A stretch of 64,000 bases of DNA from Flavobacterium granuli (GCF_900129705.1 NZ_FQWO01000013.1:59743-123742); one strand, 5' to 3'. Shown: positions 1 to 10,785, numbered from the stretch's first letter. The notes: generated by a model not told the origin, from the sequence alone. Translations and numbers: made by a program.

Positions 1-479
1 CCGTTAGTATCGTAGCCATATTTGGTAAATTTATCACTGGGAATTTTTACCACATAAGTAAGATAAAATATCGTTTTTTGCGTTGGAGCCAGTTTTTCTC
101 TGAGGTTTACGCTGATCACATCCGGATTTTCCTCTGTTCGGTTCCAGCTTAGGAAAAGTTTATTGGTATCAATAATGGTAATATTGCTTGTACTTCCCTT
201 TTCTTTTTCATTTGCCAAATGGAAACCTCTGTAAAACTCATCCGAAAAACGTTTGGCCAAAGGTGATTTTACATTAGAGTAGGCATTATTCCAGTCGTTG
301 AGAACTATTGTCGAAAGGCTATCATTAGAATCATTAAAAAAAGTAATTTCCTGCTGGATATTCAAGGTTTTAGTATTAGAATCTACCTCAACAAGCATTT
401 TGGAATGATGTTGGGCATACTGTTTTATTGACGTCAATAAAACCAAAAGGCAAACCGCTAATTTGTAGGTTGATTTCAA
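1..479 (-). CDS. M1-family-like metallopeptidase, N-terminal part (runs off the window)
   Basis: An open frame enters from the left edge and starts here on the minus strand. The first 23 or so residues form a signal peptide (KSTYKLAVCLLVLLTSIKQY then AQ), so the product is exported. The following about 135 residues (for example VLNDWNNAYS and KRFSDEFYRGFH) resemble the N-terminal beta domain of flavobacterial M1-type aminopeptidases; the catalytic HExxH part lies outside the window. No ATG fits: an in-frame TAA lies upstream and the best start is the TTG at 479-477. The family call rests on recalled similarity, not on catalytic residues. Confidence 0.6.
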   Translation of the reverse strand, partial: MKSTYKLAVCLLVLLTSIKQYAQHHSKMLVEVDSNTKTLNIQQEITFFNDSNDSLSTIVLNDWNNAYSNVKSPLAKRFSDEFYRGFHLANEKEKGSTSNITIIDTNKLFLSWNRTEENPDVISVNLREKLAPTQKTIFYLTYVVKIPSDKFTKYGYDTN

Positions 480-560
480 TTGTAGGTCTCGGTTTAATGT
501 AGTACAAGATACATTTTATTTGCATAAAACCCACAGTGCTTTGTAGTTAAAATACTAAAA

Positions 561-594
561 AAAAATAGGGCTGTCTTAAAAAACAGCCCTATTC
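561..594 (-). terminator. Rho-independent terminator after the LOG-family gene
   Basis: A 10-bp stem (AATAGGGCTG with its complement) around a short A-rich loop is followed on the minus strand by a run of nine T. It begins immediately after the stop codon of the gene at 595. Confidence 0.8.
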
Positions 595-1323
595 TTAAAA
601 ATTAGGTTTCAAATTGTACTTTTTATAGAAATTATCCAAAGCTTCAACTACTTCATCCTCAGAATCCACAATTTTTATCAATTTCAAATCATCGGGACTC
701 ACGGTTTGTTCTTTTTCTATTAAGACCGTTTTTACCCAGTCAATCAATCCCGACCAAAAGCTGGTTCCAACAAGTATAATCGGGAATTTGGCTATTTTTT
801 TGGTTTGAATTAGGGTTATCGCTTCAAACAATTCGTCTAAGGTTCCAAAACCCCCAGGCATAACCACAAAACCTTGGGAATATTTTACAAACATCACTTT
901 TCGAACAAAGAAATAATCAAAATTTAAATTTTTGTCTCCATCGATATAAGGATTGAAATGCTGCTCAAAAGGCAGTTCAATGTTTAATCCTACCGAGGTT
1001 CCGCCGCCGAGATGTGCCCCTTTGTTACCTGCTTCCATGATTCCGGGACCACCGCCGGTAATCACGCCATAACCGGCTTTACTGATTTTATAGGCAATAC
1101 TTTCGGCAAGTTTATAGTATTTATCCTCGGGCTTGGTTCTTGCTGATCCAAAAATGGATACACAAGGACCAATGCGTCCCATACTTTCGTAACCGTTTAC
1201 AAATTCGGCCATGATTTTAAAAATGGCCCAACTGTCATTGGTTCTAATCTCATTCCAAGTTTTTTGTTTTAATTTATCTTGGATTACTTTATCTTCATCA
1301 TTATCAAAATCTTCTAATCTCAT
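595..1323 (-). CDS. LOG-family nucleotide phosphoribohydrolase (TIGR00730)
   Basis: A 242-residue Rossmann-fold protein of the LOG (lysine decarboxylase-like, TIGR00730) family. GGGPGIMEA lies at about residues 90-98 and the diagnostic PGGFGTLDE at 156-164, which carry the nucleotide-binding and catalytic residues. Family members cleave nucleoside 5'-monophosphates to base plus ribose 5-phosphate; plant homologues release cytokinins. The bacterial substrate cannot be told from sequence. The older 'lysine decarboxylase' name is not supported. It stands alone, with its own terminator downstream, 87 bp from uvrA. Confidence 0.88.
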   Translation of the reverse strand: MRLEDFDNDEDKVIQDKLKQKTWNEIRTNDSWAIFKIMAEFVNGYESMGRIGPCVSIFGSARTKPEDKYYKLAESIAYKISKAGYGVITGGGPGIMEAGNKGAHLGGGTSVGLNIELPFEQHFNPYIDGDKNLNFDYFFVRKVMFVKYSQGFVVMPGGFGTLDELFEAITLIQTKKIAKFPIILVGTSFWSGLIDWVKTVLIEKEQTVSPDDLKLIKIVDSEDEVVEALDNFYKKYNLKPNF

Positions 1324-1410
1324 ATTCGTATTGTATTATTTAACTATTATTTTAGCTATATTCTCTTGATCCCAAATAGCTAATGGGACAGAGTTTAAAT
1401 CTCCTAAATA

Positions 1411-4266
1411 CTAAAGTAACTCTTTTTTCAAAAACTGCGCCGTATAACTCTTTTTAATTTTGGCTACTTCCTCGGGAGTTCCTTTGGCAACAACTTGTCC
1501 GCCGCCTTTTCCTCCTTCGGGACCTATGTCAATAATGTAATCGGCTAGTTTGATTACATCCATATTGTGTTCGATAATCAATATTGTATTCCCTTTGTCA
1601 ACCAGTTTGTTAATCACGTCCATTAATACTCGGATATCCTCAAAATGCAAACCTGTTGTGGGTTCGTCCAAAATATAAAAGGTATTTCCGGTATCTTTTT
1701 TAGATAATTCCCCCGCTAATTTTATTCGCTGTGCTTCTCCGCCCGAGAGCGTTGTACTTTGTTGTCCCAAAGTGATATAGCCTAAACCTACATCTTGAAT
1801 GGTTTTTACTTTTCTATAGATCTTCGGAATCATTTCAAAGAACGGAACGGCTTCGTCTACCGTCATGTTCAATACATCCGAAATGGATTTTCCTTTGTAT
1901 CTGATTTCCAAAGTTTCTCTGTTGAAACGTTTGCCTTGGCAAGTTTCACATTCGACATACACATCCGGTAAAAAATTCATTTCAATGGTTCGTACTCCTG
2001 AACCTTCGCAGGTTTCGCAGCGTCCACCTTTGACATTAAAACTGAAACGTCCCGCTTTATAGCCACGAATCATACTCTCAGGAGTTTTTGTAAATAAAGC
2101 TCTGATTTCGGTAAAAACTTCGGTATAAGTCGCCGGATTAGAGCGTGGCGTTCTGCCTATCGGACTTTGGTCAATATCAATTACTTTATCAATATGTTCT
2201 AACCCTTCAATTTTTTTATAAGGCTGTGGTTTTTTTACACCATTAAAATAGTAGGCATTCAAGATAGGGTAGAGCGTTTCATTAATTAAGGTCGATTTCC
2301 CGCTTCCTGAAACTCCCGTCACGCAAATCATTTTACCCAAAGGCAATTCAATCGAAACGTTTTTGAGATTATTTCCTGTTGCTCCAGTCAACTTTAGGAA
2401 TTTCCCATTGCCTTCACGACGTTTTGCCGGGATTTCAATTTTCATTTCGCCGTTAAGATATTGGGCAGTCATCGAATGTGAGGCCAGGATTTCGGCAGGA
2501 GTTCCTTTGCTGATGATTTCACCGCCAAATTTCCCCGCCTTTGGACCAATATCAATTACATAATCGGCACGCTCAATCATGTCTTTATCGTGTTCTACCA
2601 CGATTACTGAGTTCCCAATATCACGCAATTGTTCCAAAGAATGGATTAATTTCTCGTTGTCTCTTTGGTGTAAACCGATGCTTGGTTCGTCCAAAATATA
2701 AAGTACACCCACCAGCTGCGAACCAATCTGGGTTGCTAATCGGATGCGTTGGGCTTCACCTCCAGAAAGCGATTTAGAGCTTCGGCTTAAAGCCAAATAA
2801 TCCAAGCCCACATTCATCAAGAAATCCAAGCGATCTTTAATTTCTTTGATGACCTCGGTGGCGATTCGTTTTTGTTTATCGGATAATTGGCTGTCTAATT
2901 TTTTGAACCAAGCCGTCAAATCCGAAATATCCATATTGCACAATTCGGCAATATTCTCCTCATTGATTTTAAAGAATAATGCTTCTTTTTTTAATCTGGA
3001 ACCTTCGCAAACCGGACAGCGTACTTCGTCCATGAATTCCTTTGCCCAACGCTTGATAGTTGTCGAACCGCTTTCGTCGTGTTGGTTTTTTATGAAATGG
3101 GAGATTCCTTCAAAATCTATTTTATAGTCTCTGGCAACGCCCAGATCTTTGGAATTTATCGTAAATTTTTCTTTTCCGCCGTTGAGAATCATTTCCATGG
3201 CTTCTTCGGGGATTTTTTCGATGGCATCGGTAATTTTGAAACCGTATTTTTCTCCGATGATTTCCAATTGCTTGAAAATCCAAGACGATTTGTATTCGCC
3301 CAAAGGCGCAAAACCTCCGGCTTTTATCGATAATTTCGGATTTGGGATAATTTTCTTGATATTGATTTCGTTTACCGTTCCCAGTCCGTTGCAATGATCA
3401 CAAGCTCCTTTTGGAGAGTTGAAAGAAAATAAATTCGGTTCCGGATTTTGGTACGAAATTCCGGTTGTGGGACACATTAAGTTTCTACTGAAATAGCGCA
3501 CTTCGTTCGAATCTTGGTCCAAAACCATCAATACATTTTCTCCGTGATGCATCGCTGTGTTGATGCTTTCTGACAATCTTTTTTCATTATCAGGAGTAGC
3601 TTCAATAACAATTCGATCTACCACAATTTCGATATCGTGGGTTTTATAACGATCCAGTTTCATTCCGGGCGTAATATCGAGAATGTCACCATTCACGCGC
3701 ACTTTCAGGAAACCTTGCTTGGCAATTTGCTGGAATAATTCGCCATAATGTCCTTTTCGGGCTCTAATAACCGGAGCCAGAATATTGATGCGTTTTCCGT
3801 TGAAATCCTCTATGATAAGATCTTTGATTTGTTCGTCAGAATAACTGACCATTTTTTCTCCCGTATTGTAGCTGTAGGCGTCTGCGGCTCGTGCATAAAG
3901 CAAACGCAGAAAATCGTAGATTTCAGTAATGGTTCCTACGGTAGAACGCGGACTTTTGGAAGTAGTTTTTTGTTCGATAGCGATAACGGGCGAAAGTCCG
4001 TCTATTTTATCCACATCCGGGCGTTCCAGTCCGCCAAGAAATTGTCTGGCATAAGCCGAAAAAGTTTCTACATAACGGCGTTGTCCTTCAGCATAGATGG
4101 TATCAAATGCCAAAGATGACTTTCCAGAACCCGAAAGACCGGTAATTACTACCAATTTTTCGCGAGGAATGGAAATATCTATGTTTTTTAGGTTGTGAAC
4201 TCGAGCGCCTAGAACTTCGATGGTATTGTCTTTATCTAACATATTTTTGCTGATTGCTTCTTTCAT
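1411..4266 (-). CDS. uvrA: UvrABC excinuclease subunit A
   Basis: A 951-residue damage-recognition ATPase of nucleotide excision repair, of normal length. Both ABC cassettes are intact: Walker [10 protein letters not shown] near residue 45 and GVSGSGKST near 650, with signature motifs [11 protein letters not shown] and [11 protein letters not shown]. The zinc-binding CxxC pairs are present (CDHC, CPVC, CETC, CETC). A -7 element lies only 12 bp upstream of the first ATG, so translation may start at the second Met ([10 protein letters not shown], 4242), which matches the usual N-terminus; the longer start is kept here. Confidence 0.97.
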   Translation of the reverse strand: MKEAISKNMLDKDNTIEVLGARVHNLKNIDISIPREKLVVITGLSGSGKSSLAFDTIYAEGQRRYVETFSAYARQFLGGLERPDVDKIDGLSPVIAIEQKTTSKSPRSTVGTITEIYDFLRLLYARAADAYSYNTGEKMVSYSDEQIKDLIIEDFNGKRINILAPVIRARKGHYGELFQQIAKQGFLKVRVNGDILDITPGMKLDRYKTHDIEIVVDRIVIEATPDNEKRLSESINTAMHHGENVLMVLDQDSNEVRYFSRNLMCPTTGISYQNPEPNLFSFNSPKGACDHCNGLGTVNEINIKKIIPNPKLSIKAGGFAPLGEYKSSWIFKQLEIIGEKYGFKITDAIEKIPEEAMEMILNGGKEKFTINSKDLGVARDYKIDFEGISHFIKNQHDESGSTTIKRWAKEFMDEVRCPVCEGSRLKKEALFFKINEENIAELCNMDISDLTAWFKKLDSQLSDKQKRIATEVIKEIKDRLDFLMNVGLDYLALSRSSKSLSGGEAQRIRLATQIGSQLVGVLYILDEPSIGLHQRDNEKLIHSLEQLRDIGNSVIVVEHDKDMIERADYVIDIGPKAGKFGGEIISKGTPAEILASHSMTAQYLNGEMKIEIPAKRREGNGKFLKLTGATGNNLKNVSIELPLGKMICVTGVSGSGKSTLINETLYPILNAYYFNGVKKPQPYKKIEGLEHIDKVIDIDQSPIGRTPRSNPATYTEVFTEIRALFTKTPESMIRGYKAGRFSFNVKGGRCETCEGSGVRTIEMNFLPDVYVECETCQGKRFNRETLEIRYKGKSISDVLNMTVDEAVPFFEMIPKIYRKVKTIQDVGLGYITLGQQSTTLSGGEAQRIKLAGELSKKDTGNTFYILDEPTTGLHFEDIRVLMDVINKLVDKGNTILIIEHNMDVIKLADYIIDIGPEGGKGGGQVVAKGTPEEVAKIKKSYTAQFLKKELL

Positions 4267-4277
4267 CGCAATGACAG

Positions 4278-4285
4278 CAAAGTTA
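4278..4285 (-). promoter_or_regulatory. Bacteroidota -7 element for uvrA
   Basis: On the minus strand the sequence reads TAACTTTG, a full match to TAnnTTTG. A TTG lies 24 bp upstream, slightly farther than usual. It places the transcript start about 5-7 bp before the annotated ATG. Confidence 0.5.
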
Positions 4286-4347
4286 GCATTTTGATTTGTT
4301 CTTTAGGTACAACAGTTTAGAAGTTTATGTTAAAAACCGATAGAAAT

Positions 4348-6132
4348 TTATTCAATTGTCATCGATTTCAGCTTGGTTCTATAGGCCTCCAGCGCAACCG
4401 ATTTAGAGATAAATCCGTAGTATTTATCATCTTTAATCACAGGAAGGAAAGCCACTTTAGAAGTTTCAAATTTATTCATTACGGTTTCCATGCTGTTAAA
4501 AGGATAAATAACTTCGGCCGGATCAATCATAATTTCTTTCACCAAAGTATATTTTACCCTATAAGTATTGAATATAATTTCGCGTATGCTATTGAAATGA
4601 ACAATACCCAATAAATGTTTTTCTTTGTCTACAACTGCAAATACAACTTGATTGGAATGTGAAATCAAATCGACCAGTTTTTCTAGATTTTCGTCAGGAG
4701 AAACAGTCAGATAATCGGTTTGTATAATCGAATTAGTATCTAATGTCGAAAGGACGTTAGTATCTTTATTACTGGTAAAAGCATGGCCTTTTTTTGCCAA
4801 ATCTTTTACATCCATCGAATGTTTTTCAAACCGTTTTGAAATAGCAAAACTGATGGAGGCGACAATCATAAGGGGAATCATCAGGCTGTATCCGCCCGTT
4901 ATTTCGGCAATTAGGAAAATCGCGGTTAATGGTGCATGAAATAATCCGCTCAAAATTCCGGCCATTCCCACCATGGTAAAATTGCTGACCGGTAAATGAG
5001 TGAGTCCTGTAAGATTTATTGCTTTGGAAAATACAAAACCCACGTAAGAACCTACAAATAACGAAGGCGCAAAGTTACCTCCATTTCCTCCTGATCCTAA
5101 TGTAATGGCTGTTGCAAAAACTTTGACCATCATCGTCAAACCAACAAAAATAATAAGCAACCAGGTTTTGTCTTTGTAATCACTAAAAAGAGTGTTGTCT
5201 AATATTTTGCCTGGATTGTTTTCGGATAGGATTTTGATGCTTTCATAACCTTCGCCAAAGAGTGTAGGGAAAATAAAAATAAGGATCGCTAAAATAGAAG
5301 CGCCAAACATTGCTTTTTTGTAAGGACTTAGCTTAAGTCGGGCAAAAAAGTGTTCCGTTCTTTGGAAATTTCGGGTGTAGTAAACAGAAATAAAACCAGT
5401 TACTATTCCTAAAAGTACATAAAAAGGGATTTTATGGTAATCAAAAAGCTGTTGTTGTTTGAAATTCAATAAAATGGTTTCGTCTAATGTAATTACAGAG
5501 ACCAAGGCGCCGGTTGCAGCGGCAATCATTATGGGCGTAAATGCCGAAATACTCACATCGACTAACAAAACTTCGATGGCAAACAGAACACCGGCAATGG
5601 GCGCATTAAAGGCTGCGGCTATACCAGCTGCGACACCACAACCTATAAGAAGGGTTCTGTCTTTGTAACTTAATTTGTAATTTTGAGCATAATTAGAACC
5701 AAAAGCTGCACCTGTAATCACAATTGGGCTTTCTAAACCGGCTGAACCACCCAATCCTACCGTAAGGGAACTGGTAACGATTTGTGCATACATTTGTTTT
5801 TTTGGAATAATACTGGCTTTTTTGGCAACTCCATATAAAATTTGTGAAGTTCCTTTTTCGATGGAACCACGAAGTACTTTTTTTACCACAAATACGGTCA
5901 ATAACAAACCGGCAATGGGTAAAACACTATTGATAAAACTAAGTTTTAAAATGCCATTGATGTAGGTAGCAAATAAGAAAACCCAGTGGGCAAATGACTT
6001 TAAGACAATTACTGCAAAGGCAACACTTATACCAACTAATACACTGGATAAGAAAATAAATTGTTTTTCACTCAGGATAGATTGCCACCAAGCAATTATA
6101 CTTTCTAATTTAGAAATATATTTTTTAAACAT
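4348..6132 (-). CDS. ClC-type chloride channel/transporter with C-terminal CBS pair
   Basis: A 594-residue inner-membrane protein with 10 or more hydrophobic helices followed by two CBS domains (about residues 455-580). ClC hallmarks are visible: GLGGSAGLESP around residue 130, with the gating glutamate in GLESP, and the anion-pathway motif GSGGNGGNFAPSL near 350. Keeping the gating Glu favours a Cl-/H+ exchanger over a simple channel (family knowledge). The CBS pair probably senses adenine nucleotides. It lies 45 bp downstream of the AlkD-like gene and may share its transcript. Confidence 0.9.
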   Translation of the reverse strand: MFKKYISKLESIIAWWQSILSEKQFIFLSSVLVGISVAFAVIVLKSFAHWVFLFATYINGILKLSFINSVLPIAGLLLTVFVVKKVLRGSIEKGTSQILYGVAKKASIIPKKQMYAQIVTSSLTVGLGGSAGLESPIVITGAAFGSNYAQNYKLSYKDRTLLIGCGVAAGIAAAFNAPIAGVLFAIEVLLVDVSISAFTPIMIAAATGALVSVITLDETILLNFKQQQLFDYHKIPFYVLLGIVTGFISVYYTRNFQRTEHFFARLKLSPYKKAMFGASILAILIFIFPTLFGEGYESIKILSENNPGKILDNTLFSDYKDKTWLLIIFVGLTMMVKVFATAITLGSGGNGGNFAPSLFVGSYVGFVFSKAINLTGLTHLPVSNFTMVGMAGILSGLFHAPLTAIFLIAEITGGYSLMIPLMIVASISFAISKRFEKHSMDVKDLAKKGHAFTSNKDTNVLSTLDTNSIIQTDYLTVSPDENLEKLVDLISHSNQVVFAVVDKEKHLLGIVHFNSIREIIFNTYRVKYTLVKEIMIDPAEVIYPFNSMETVMNKFETSKVAFLPVIKDDKYYGFISKSVALEAYRTKLKSMTIE

Positions 6133-6177
6133 TTATCTTTTTTTGAAAGGGCTAAATTACTATTATTTTGCGCAACC

Positions 6178-6843
6178 TCATGTATTTTTTAATGCTTCTT
6201 TTCTGCTTAAAGGCTTAAAGGCAGTAACAGCAACAAACTCCTTAACGGCTTCAGAATCCGTTTTTGCGTATTCCCGTAATGCCCAACCAATTGCTTTTTG
6301 AATAAAAAACTCAGAAGACGATTGCTGTTTAAGGCAAATAGATTTTAATAACTCAAAATTGGTTTTCTTCTTGTATCCCAATTGAAAAAGAATGACGCTT
6401 CTGTTCAACCACATATTGTCAGCATTAGAAAAAAGCTTCACTACGGCATCAGTTTCATCAGGAAATTCCAATAAATATTCTCCCAGAATGTATTTTGAGA
6501 TGGTATCCACACTGTCCCACCAAGAATTTTCAGTTATCAGTTTTTTTATTAAATGAATGTCATCCTTTAAATAGTTTTGCTTGAGTTCTTTTATCAAAAT
6601 CTCTATGGCGCAATAGTGAAATTCCCTTTGTTTTTTTGCAAATAATTGCAAAGCGACCGTTCTGCAATTTTCGGTAACTTCTGCTTTATTTTGCTTCCAA
6701 ATTTCCTTGAAAAGCCGTCTTCTTTCGGTTGTTTTTATTCCAAAAAAAGCAAAATGATTCCTCATATATTTAGCCATAGGAGCTGCATTTTCAGGATGGC
6801 TGTTTTCCATAAAAGCTGACTCTAAAGAAAAAATAAAACTCAT
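6178..6843 (-). CDS. AlkD-like DNA alkylation repair protein
   Basis: A 221-residue, all-helical HEAT-like repeat protein of the DNA alkylation repair (AlkD/AlkC) family. Aromatic and basic residues typical of the DNA-binding concave face are visible in NSWWDSVDTIS (about residues 106-116), WLNRSVILFQLGY and KAIGWALREYAK. Family members excise 3-methyladenine and 7-methylguanine without base flipping. The gene is 16 bp downstream of the ggt start and reads in the same direction. Confidence 0.85.
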   Translation of the reverse strand: MSFIFSLESAFMENSHPENAAPMAKYMRNHFAFFGIKTTERRRLFKEIWKQNKAEVTENCRTVALQLFAKKQREFHYCAIEILIKELKQNYLKDDIHLIKKLITENSWWDSVDTISKYILGEYLLEFPDETDAVVKLFSNADNMWLNRSVILFQLGYKKKTNFELLKSICLKQQSSSEFFIQKAIGWALREYAKTDSEAVKEFVAVTAFKPLSRKEALKNT

Positions 6844-6858
6844 AAATATAATTGTAGA

Positions 6859-8547
6859 TTAGAAACCAACCGATTTGTTATCGCCTCTTTTGTCTGCGCC
6901 ACCTTCCAGTTTTCCATTGGGTAAAACTAAAATAGCATCTACTTGTCCTATAATTTGATTGTTTTTCTCATTGATATGGTATCCTTTTTTATTTAGATTT
7001 TCTAATAAATCTTTAGCAAAGGAAGAAGGTTCAAATGTAATTTCGTCGGGCAACCATTGGTGATGAAAACGTGGCGCATCTACTGCTTCTTGCATGCTCA
7101 TGTTAAATTCATAAACATTAAATATCGTTTGTAATACTGAGGTGATGATCGTAGAACCTCCGGGAGTTCCTACGACCATAAATAGTTTTCCGTTTTTCTC
7201 TACTATGGTTGGTGTCATCGAACTCAACATTCTTTTTTCGGGAGCAATGCTGTTGGCTTTGGTTCCTGTAAGACCGTATAAATTAGGAACCCCTGGTTTA
7301 GCGCTAAAATCATCCATTTGATTGTTCAGGAAAAAGCCTAATTCGTCACAATAGATTTTAGAGCCATAATTGTCATTCAATGTTGTTGTTACCGAAACGG
7401 CATTTCCTGCGGCATCCACAATGGAGTAATGTGTGGTTTGCTTGCTTTCGTATCCTTTGATTTCGCCGTTGGCAATATCGGATGATTTACTTGCTTTGTC
7501 AAATGAAAAATTGCTCATTCTCTTTTTTAGATAGCTGGGATCGACCAATTCTTTTAAAGGCAGTTTTACAAAATCAGGGTCACCCAAGAAATAGTTCCTG
7601 TCGGCATAAGCTCTGCGTTCTGCTTCGGTAATGAGCTGTATCGCTTTTTGGCTGTTATGTCCCATTTCAGAAAGATTGTAGGGTTCAATCATTTTCATAA
7701 TTTGATTCAGACAAATACCGCCACTACTAGGAGGAGACATCGAGGTAATTTTTAAATCTTTGTATTGAAAAGTGATTGGTGTTCTCCATTTTGCTTGATA
7801 TTTATTTAAATCTTCCAAGGTCATAGTACCGCCCTTTTTAGAAAGAAAAGCAATTAGTTTTTGAGCCGTTTCTCCTTTGTAAAATTCATCGCGACCGTTT
7901 TGTGCTATTCGTTTTAGAGTGTTTGCCAGCGCCGGATATTTTATGGTATCACCTGCTTTGTATGCTGCAGAAAACAAGCTGTTAGTGCCATTGGCTTTGA
8001 TGAAGGCAGTTTTGTACTCGGCTAAGCTTTGCGCTTGTTGTTGCGTAACGATTACGCCTCTTTGGGCTAATGCGATCACAGGTGCCAAGATTTCGCTTAT
8101 GGGTAGAGAACCAAATTTTTTATGTACTTCAAATATTCCGGCTATTGTACCGGGAACTCCTGATGCCAGTGCTGTGGCAGTACTTTTGCCTTCAATTACG
8201 TTTCCGTCTTTGTCGAGAAACATGTCTTTGGTTGCCGCAAGCGGTGCTTTTTCCCGATAATCCAAGGCTCCTGTTTCACCATTAGCTTTTCTGTAGACCA
8301 TGAATCCGCCGCCGCCAATATTTCCGGCCTGCGGATAGGAAACCGCCAAAGCCAGTTCAGTGGCTACCATAGCGTCAAAGGCATTGCCTCCTTTTTTCAT
8401 TAGTTCGACTCCTATAGATGAAGCCTCTTCACGTGCCGAGACAACCATAGCTTTATCCGTAACCAAACCGGTAGGAAGCGTTACTTTTTCATTCGATTTA
8501 CAGCCTAAAATGGCTAAGAAAAGAAGTAAGATTATTTTTTTCATCAT
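6859..8547 (-). CDS. ggt: Gamma-glutamyltransferase (lipoprotein)
   Basis: A 562-residue Ntn-hydrolase precursor that self-cleaves into large and small subunits and transfers or hydrolyses gamma-glutamyl groups such as that of glutathione. The catalytic and cleavage threonine lies in QTTHYSIVD (about residue 372), followed by SVTTTLNDNYG, and the oxyanion/substrate loop is VVGTPGGSTI. A lipobox (LAILGC, Cys16) indicates lipid anchoring outside the inner membrane. The start could be either of the two consecutive Met codons. Confidence 0.95.
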   Translation of the reverse strand: MMKKIILLLFLAILGCKSNEKVTLPTGLVTDKAMVVSAREEASSIGVELMKKGGNAFDAMVATELALAVSYPQAGNIGGGGFMVYRKANGETGALDYREKAPLAATKDMFLDKDGNVIEGKSTATALASGVPGTIAGIFEVHKKFGSLPISEILAPVIALAQRGVIVTQQQAQSLAEYKTAFIKANGTNSLFSAAYKAGDTIKYPALANTLKRIAQNGRDEFYKGETAQKLIAFLSKKGGTMTLEDLNKYQAKWRTPITFQYKDLKITSMSPPSSGGICLNQIMKMIEPYNLSEMGHNSQKAIQLITEAERRAYADRNYFLGDPDFVKLPLKELVDPSYLKKRMSNFSFDKASKSSDIANGEIKGYESKQTTHYSIVDAAGNAVSVTTTLNDNYGSKIYCDELGFFLNNQMDDFSAKPGVPNLYGLTGTKANSIAPEKRMLSSMTPTIVEKNGKLFMVVGTPGGSTIITSVLQTIFNVYEFNMSMQEAVDAPRFHHQWLPDEITFEPSSFAKDLLENLNKKGYHINEKNNQIIGQVDAILVLPNGKLEGGADKRGDNKSVGF

Positions 8548-8604
8548 AGCAATGTATTTGAATTATTACAGTTTTTTTGAAATAGCTTTGATCTTAATTA
8601 TTGT

Positions 8605-9189
8605 CTAATTTTTGTCTAATTTTTGTTTTGCGAAGGCGCTCAATTCTTCAAAGAAAGCCGTAAATTCCTGTTCAAATTCGGAGTAATACTCGGTTAGTTC
8701 TTCGGTTGAAAAGCGCATTTTTGATTCGTTGGCGGTGCGCTGATCCATTTTGGTCAAGATGTATTTAATCCCTTCCACAGTTTGATAGCTGACAAGCCAG
8801 TTTTCGCGCATCATATAGGGCAACATTTTTTTGACTTTTTCCGGAAGGATTGAAAAATTGTCAGTCAGCGATTGATAAAAACGTTCCACAAATTCCGTCA
8901 GATTCTCATCGGAATAGTTTGACCAATTTTTGGCCAAAAAATGATCATAAAACACATCCACGATTACTCCGGCATAATGATGGTATCGGGCGTGTAGTTT
9001 TTTGGTGCTTTTTCTGAAAATCGGATGCGCATCGGTGAAGCTGTCTATCGCCCGGTGAAGGATAATTCCTTTTTGTACTTCAAAGGGAAAATCCTGAAAA
9101 TGTTTTCCCCTGACGCTATCGGCAATAAAATTTCCAATTTTGATTGAATCGCTGTTGCCAGAGAGATAAATATGTGCGAGAAAGTTCAT
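8605..9189 (-). CDS. AcpH-like acyl carrier protein phosphodiesterase (DUF479)
   Basis: A 194-residue protein of the ACP phosphodiesterase family, metal-dependent enzymes of the HD-like superfamily that remove 4'-phosphopantetheine from ACP. The N-terminus MNFLAHIYLSG, GNFIADSVRG, LHRAIDSFTDAHP and the YDHFLAKNW segment are characteristic, with His and Asp residues as metal ligands. It is the most upstream gene of the leftward run; glmM is divergent from it, 173 bp away. Confidence 0.85.
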   Translation of the reverse strand: MNFLAHIYLSGNSDSIKIGNFIADSVRGKHFQDFPFEVQKGIILHRAIDSFTDAHPIFRKSTKKLHARYHHYAGVIVDVFYDHFLAKNWSNYSDENLTEFVERFYQSLTDNFSILPEKVKKMLPYMMRENWLVSYQTVEGIKYILTKMDQRTANESKMRFSTEELTEYYSEFEQEFTAFFEELSAFAKQKLDKN

Positions 9190-9301
9190 TTCTTTTTATT
9201 TAATCCACAAAGGCGAAAAGTCTTTATGGAATGTAAATATAGAAAAAAGCTTTTTAACATACATTGTGAAATTACATCGAAAATTTTGCTGCTTTGCCTT
9301 T

Positions 9302-9329
9302 TTGCAAGAAAGTACTTTAGCTATATTTG
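9302..9329 (+). promoter_or_regulatory. Promoter of glmM (TTG-N17-TATATTTG)
   Basis: The -33 element TTG (9302-9304) and the -7 element TATATTTG (9322-9329) are separated by 17 bp, matching the Bacteroidota primary sigma consensus. The expected transcript start is about 25 bp before the glmM ATG. Confidence 0.75.
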
Positions 9330-9362
9330 TGATTCAAAATTAAAATAAAATAGATACAAAAG

Positions 9363-10766
9363 ATGACTTTAATAAAATCGATATCAGGAATTAGAGGAAC
9401 AATAGGAGGGAAAGTAGGGGATAACCTTACGCCGGTTGATGCGGTTAAATTTGCTTCGGCTTATGGAACTTGGCTTAAAAACAGTGTGGATCCTTCCATT
9501 ATCAGAGAGGATAAATTAAAGGTCGTAGTAGGTCGTGATGCCCGTATATCGGGACCTATGATTCATAATTTGGTGATTAATACGCTGGTAGGTTTGGGAA
9601 TCGACGTGATTGATTTGGGTTTATCTACTACGCCTACAGTAGAAGTGGCCGTTCCGCTTGAAAAAGCCGATGGTGGAATTATTCTTACCGCTTCGCACAA
9701 TCCAAAACAATGGAATGCCTTAAAGTTATTGAACGCAAAAGGAGAATTTCTTAACGGAATTGAAGGCGAAAAAATACTTAAAATTGCCGAGGCGGAAGCT
9801 TTCGATTTCTCGGATGTGGACAGCTTAGGTGAGATCACTGAAAATGATGCCTATATGGATATTCATATCGATGAAGTGCTGAATTTGCCTTTGGTAGATG
9901 TGGAAGCAGTTAAGGCAGCCAAATTCAAAGTGGTGGTTGACGGTGTCAACTCATCAGGCGGAATCATCATTCCAAAATTATTGCAATTGATGGGAGTTGA
10001 AGTCGTGAAATTATACTGCGAACCCAACGGACATTTTCCGCACAATCCGGAACCTTTAAAGGAACATCTTACCGATATTTCAGAATTGGTGGTTAAAGAA
10101 GGCGCCCATTTGGGTGTAGTTGTTGATCCTGATGTTGACCGTTTGGCTTTCATTTGTGAAGACGGCGAAATGTTTGGTGAAGAATATACTTTGGTAGCCT
10201 GTGCTGATTATGTGTTGAGCAAAACTCCCGGGAATACCGTTTCTAATATGTCCTCGTCCCGTGCTTTGCGCGATGTAACTAAAGCACATAACGGTAGCTA
10301 TGAGGCCAGTGCCGTGGGAGAAGTAAATGTGGTAGAGTTGATGAAAAAAAATAACGCTATTATTGGTGGTGAAGGAAATGGCGGAATCATTTATCCGGAG
10401 TCGCATTATGGTCGTGATAGTCTGGTGGGAGTGGCTTTGTTTTTGACCCATTTGGCCAATAAAAAAATGAGTGTTTCGGCTTTGCGCGCTTCTTATCCGG
10501 AATATTACATGAGCAAAAACAAAATCGAATTAACGCCACAAATTGATGTAGATGCGATTCTTGTAGCGATGACCGAAAAATACAAAAACGAAGATATCAG
10601 CACCATTGACGGAGTTAAAATTGACTTTGCCAATGATTGGGTACATTTAAGAAAATCGAATACGGAACCTATTATCCGTATCTATACCGAAGCACCTTCA
10701 CAAGCACAAGCGGATGCACTTGCACTTCGTATTATTGACGAAATAAAAGCCATAGCGGGAATCTAA
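9363..10766 (+). CDS. glmM: Phosphoglucosamine mutase
   Basis: A 467-residue alpha-D-phosphohexomutase that converts glucosamine 6-phosphate to glucosamine 1-phosphate for peptidoglycan and LPS precursors. The active-site serine loop is TASHNPKQWNALK (about residues 100-112), the metal-binding loop DPDVDRLAF, the sugar-binding loop GEGNGGIIYP, and the C-terminal phosphate-binding loop KSNTEPIIRIYTE. Length and motifs fit the Bacteroidota GlmM group; a phosphoglucomutase/phosphomannomutase specificity cannot be fully excluded. It is monocistronic between a clear promoter and terminator. Confidence 0.9.
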   Translation: MTLIKSISGIRGTIGGKVGDNLTPVDAVKFASAYGTWLKNSVDPSIIREDKLKVVVGRDARISGPMIHNLVINTLVGLGIDVIDLGLSTTPTVEVAVPLEKADGGIILTASHNPKQWNALKLLNAKGEFLNGIEGEKILKIAEAEAFDFSDVDSLGEITENDAYMDIHIDEVLNLPLVDVEAVKAAKFKVVVDGVNSSGGIIIPKLLQLMGVEVVKLYCEPNGHFPHNPEPLKEHLTDISELVVKEGAHLGVVVDPDVDRLAFICEDGEMFGEEYTLVACADYVLSKTPGNTVSNMSSSRALRDVTKAHNGSYEASAVGEVNVVELMKKNNAIIGGEGNGGIIYPESHYGRDSLVGVALFLTHLANKKMSVSALRASYPEYYMSKNKIELTPQIDVDAILVAMTEKYKNEDISTIDGVKIDFANDWVHLRKSNTEPIIRIYTEAPSQAQADALALRIIDEIKAIAGI

Positions 10767-10785
10767 AAGCGTTGTTTTTTAATCT

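Noticed and set aside
3748..4119. A 123-codon frame opposite uvrA
   Set aside because: It is a shadow of the strongly conserved uvrA frame and has no independent start signals.
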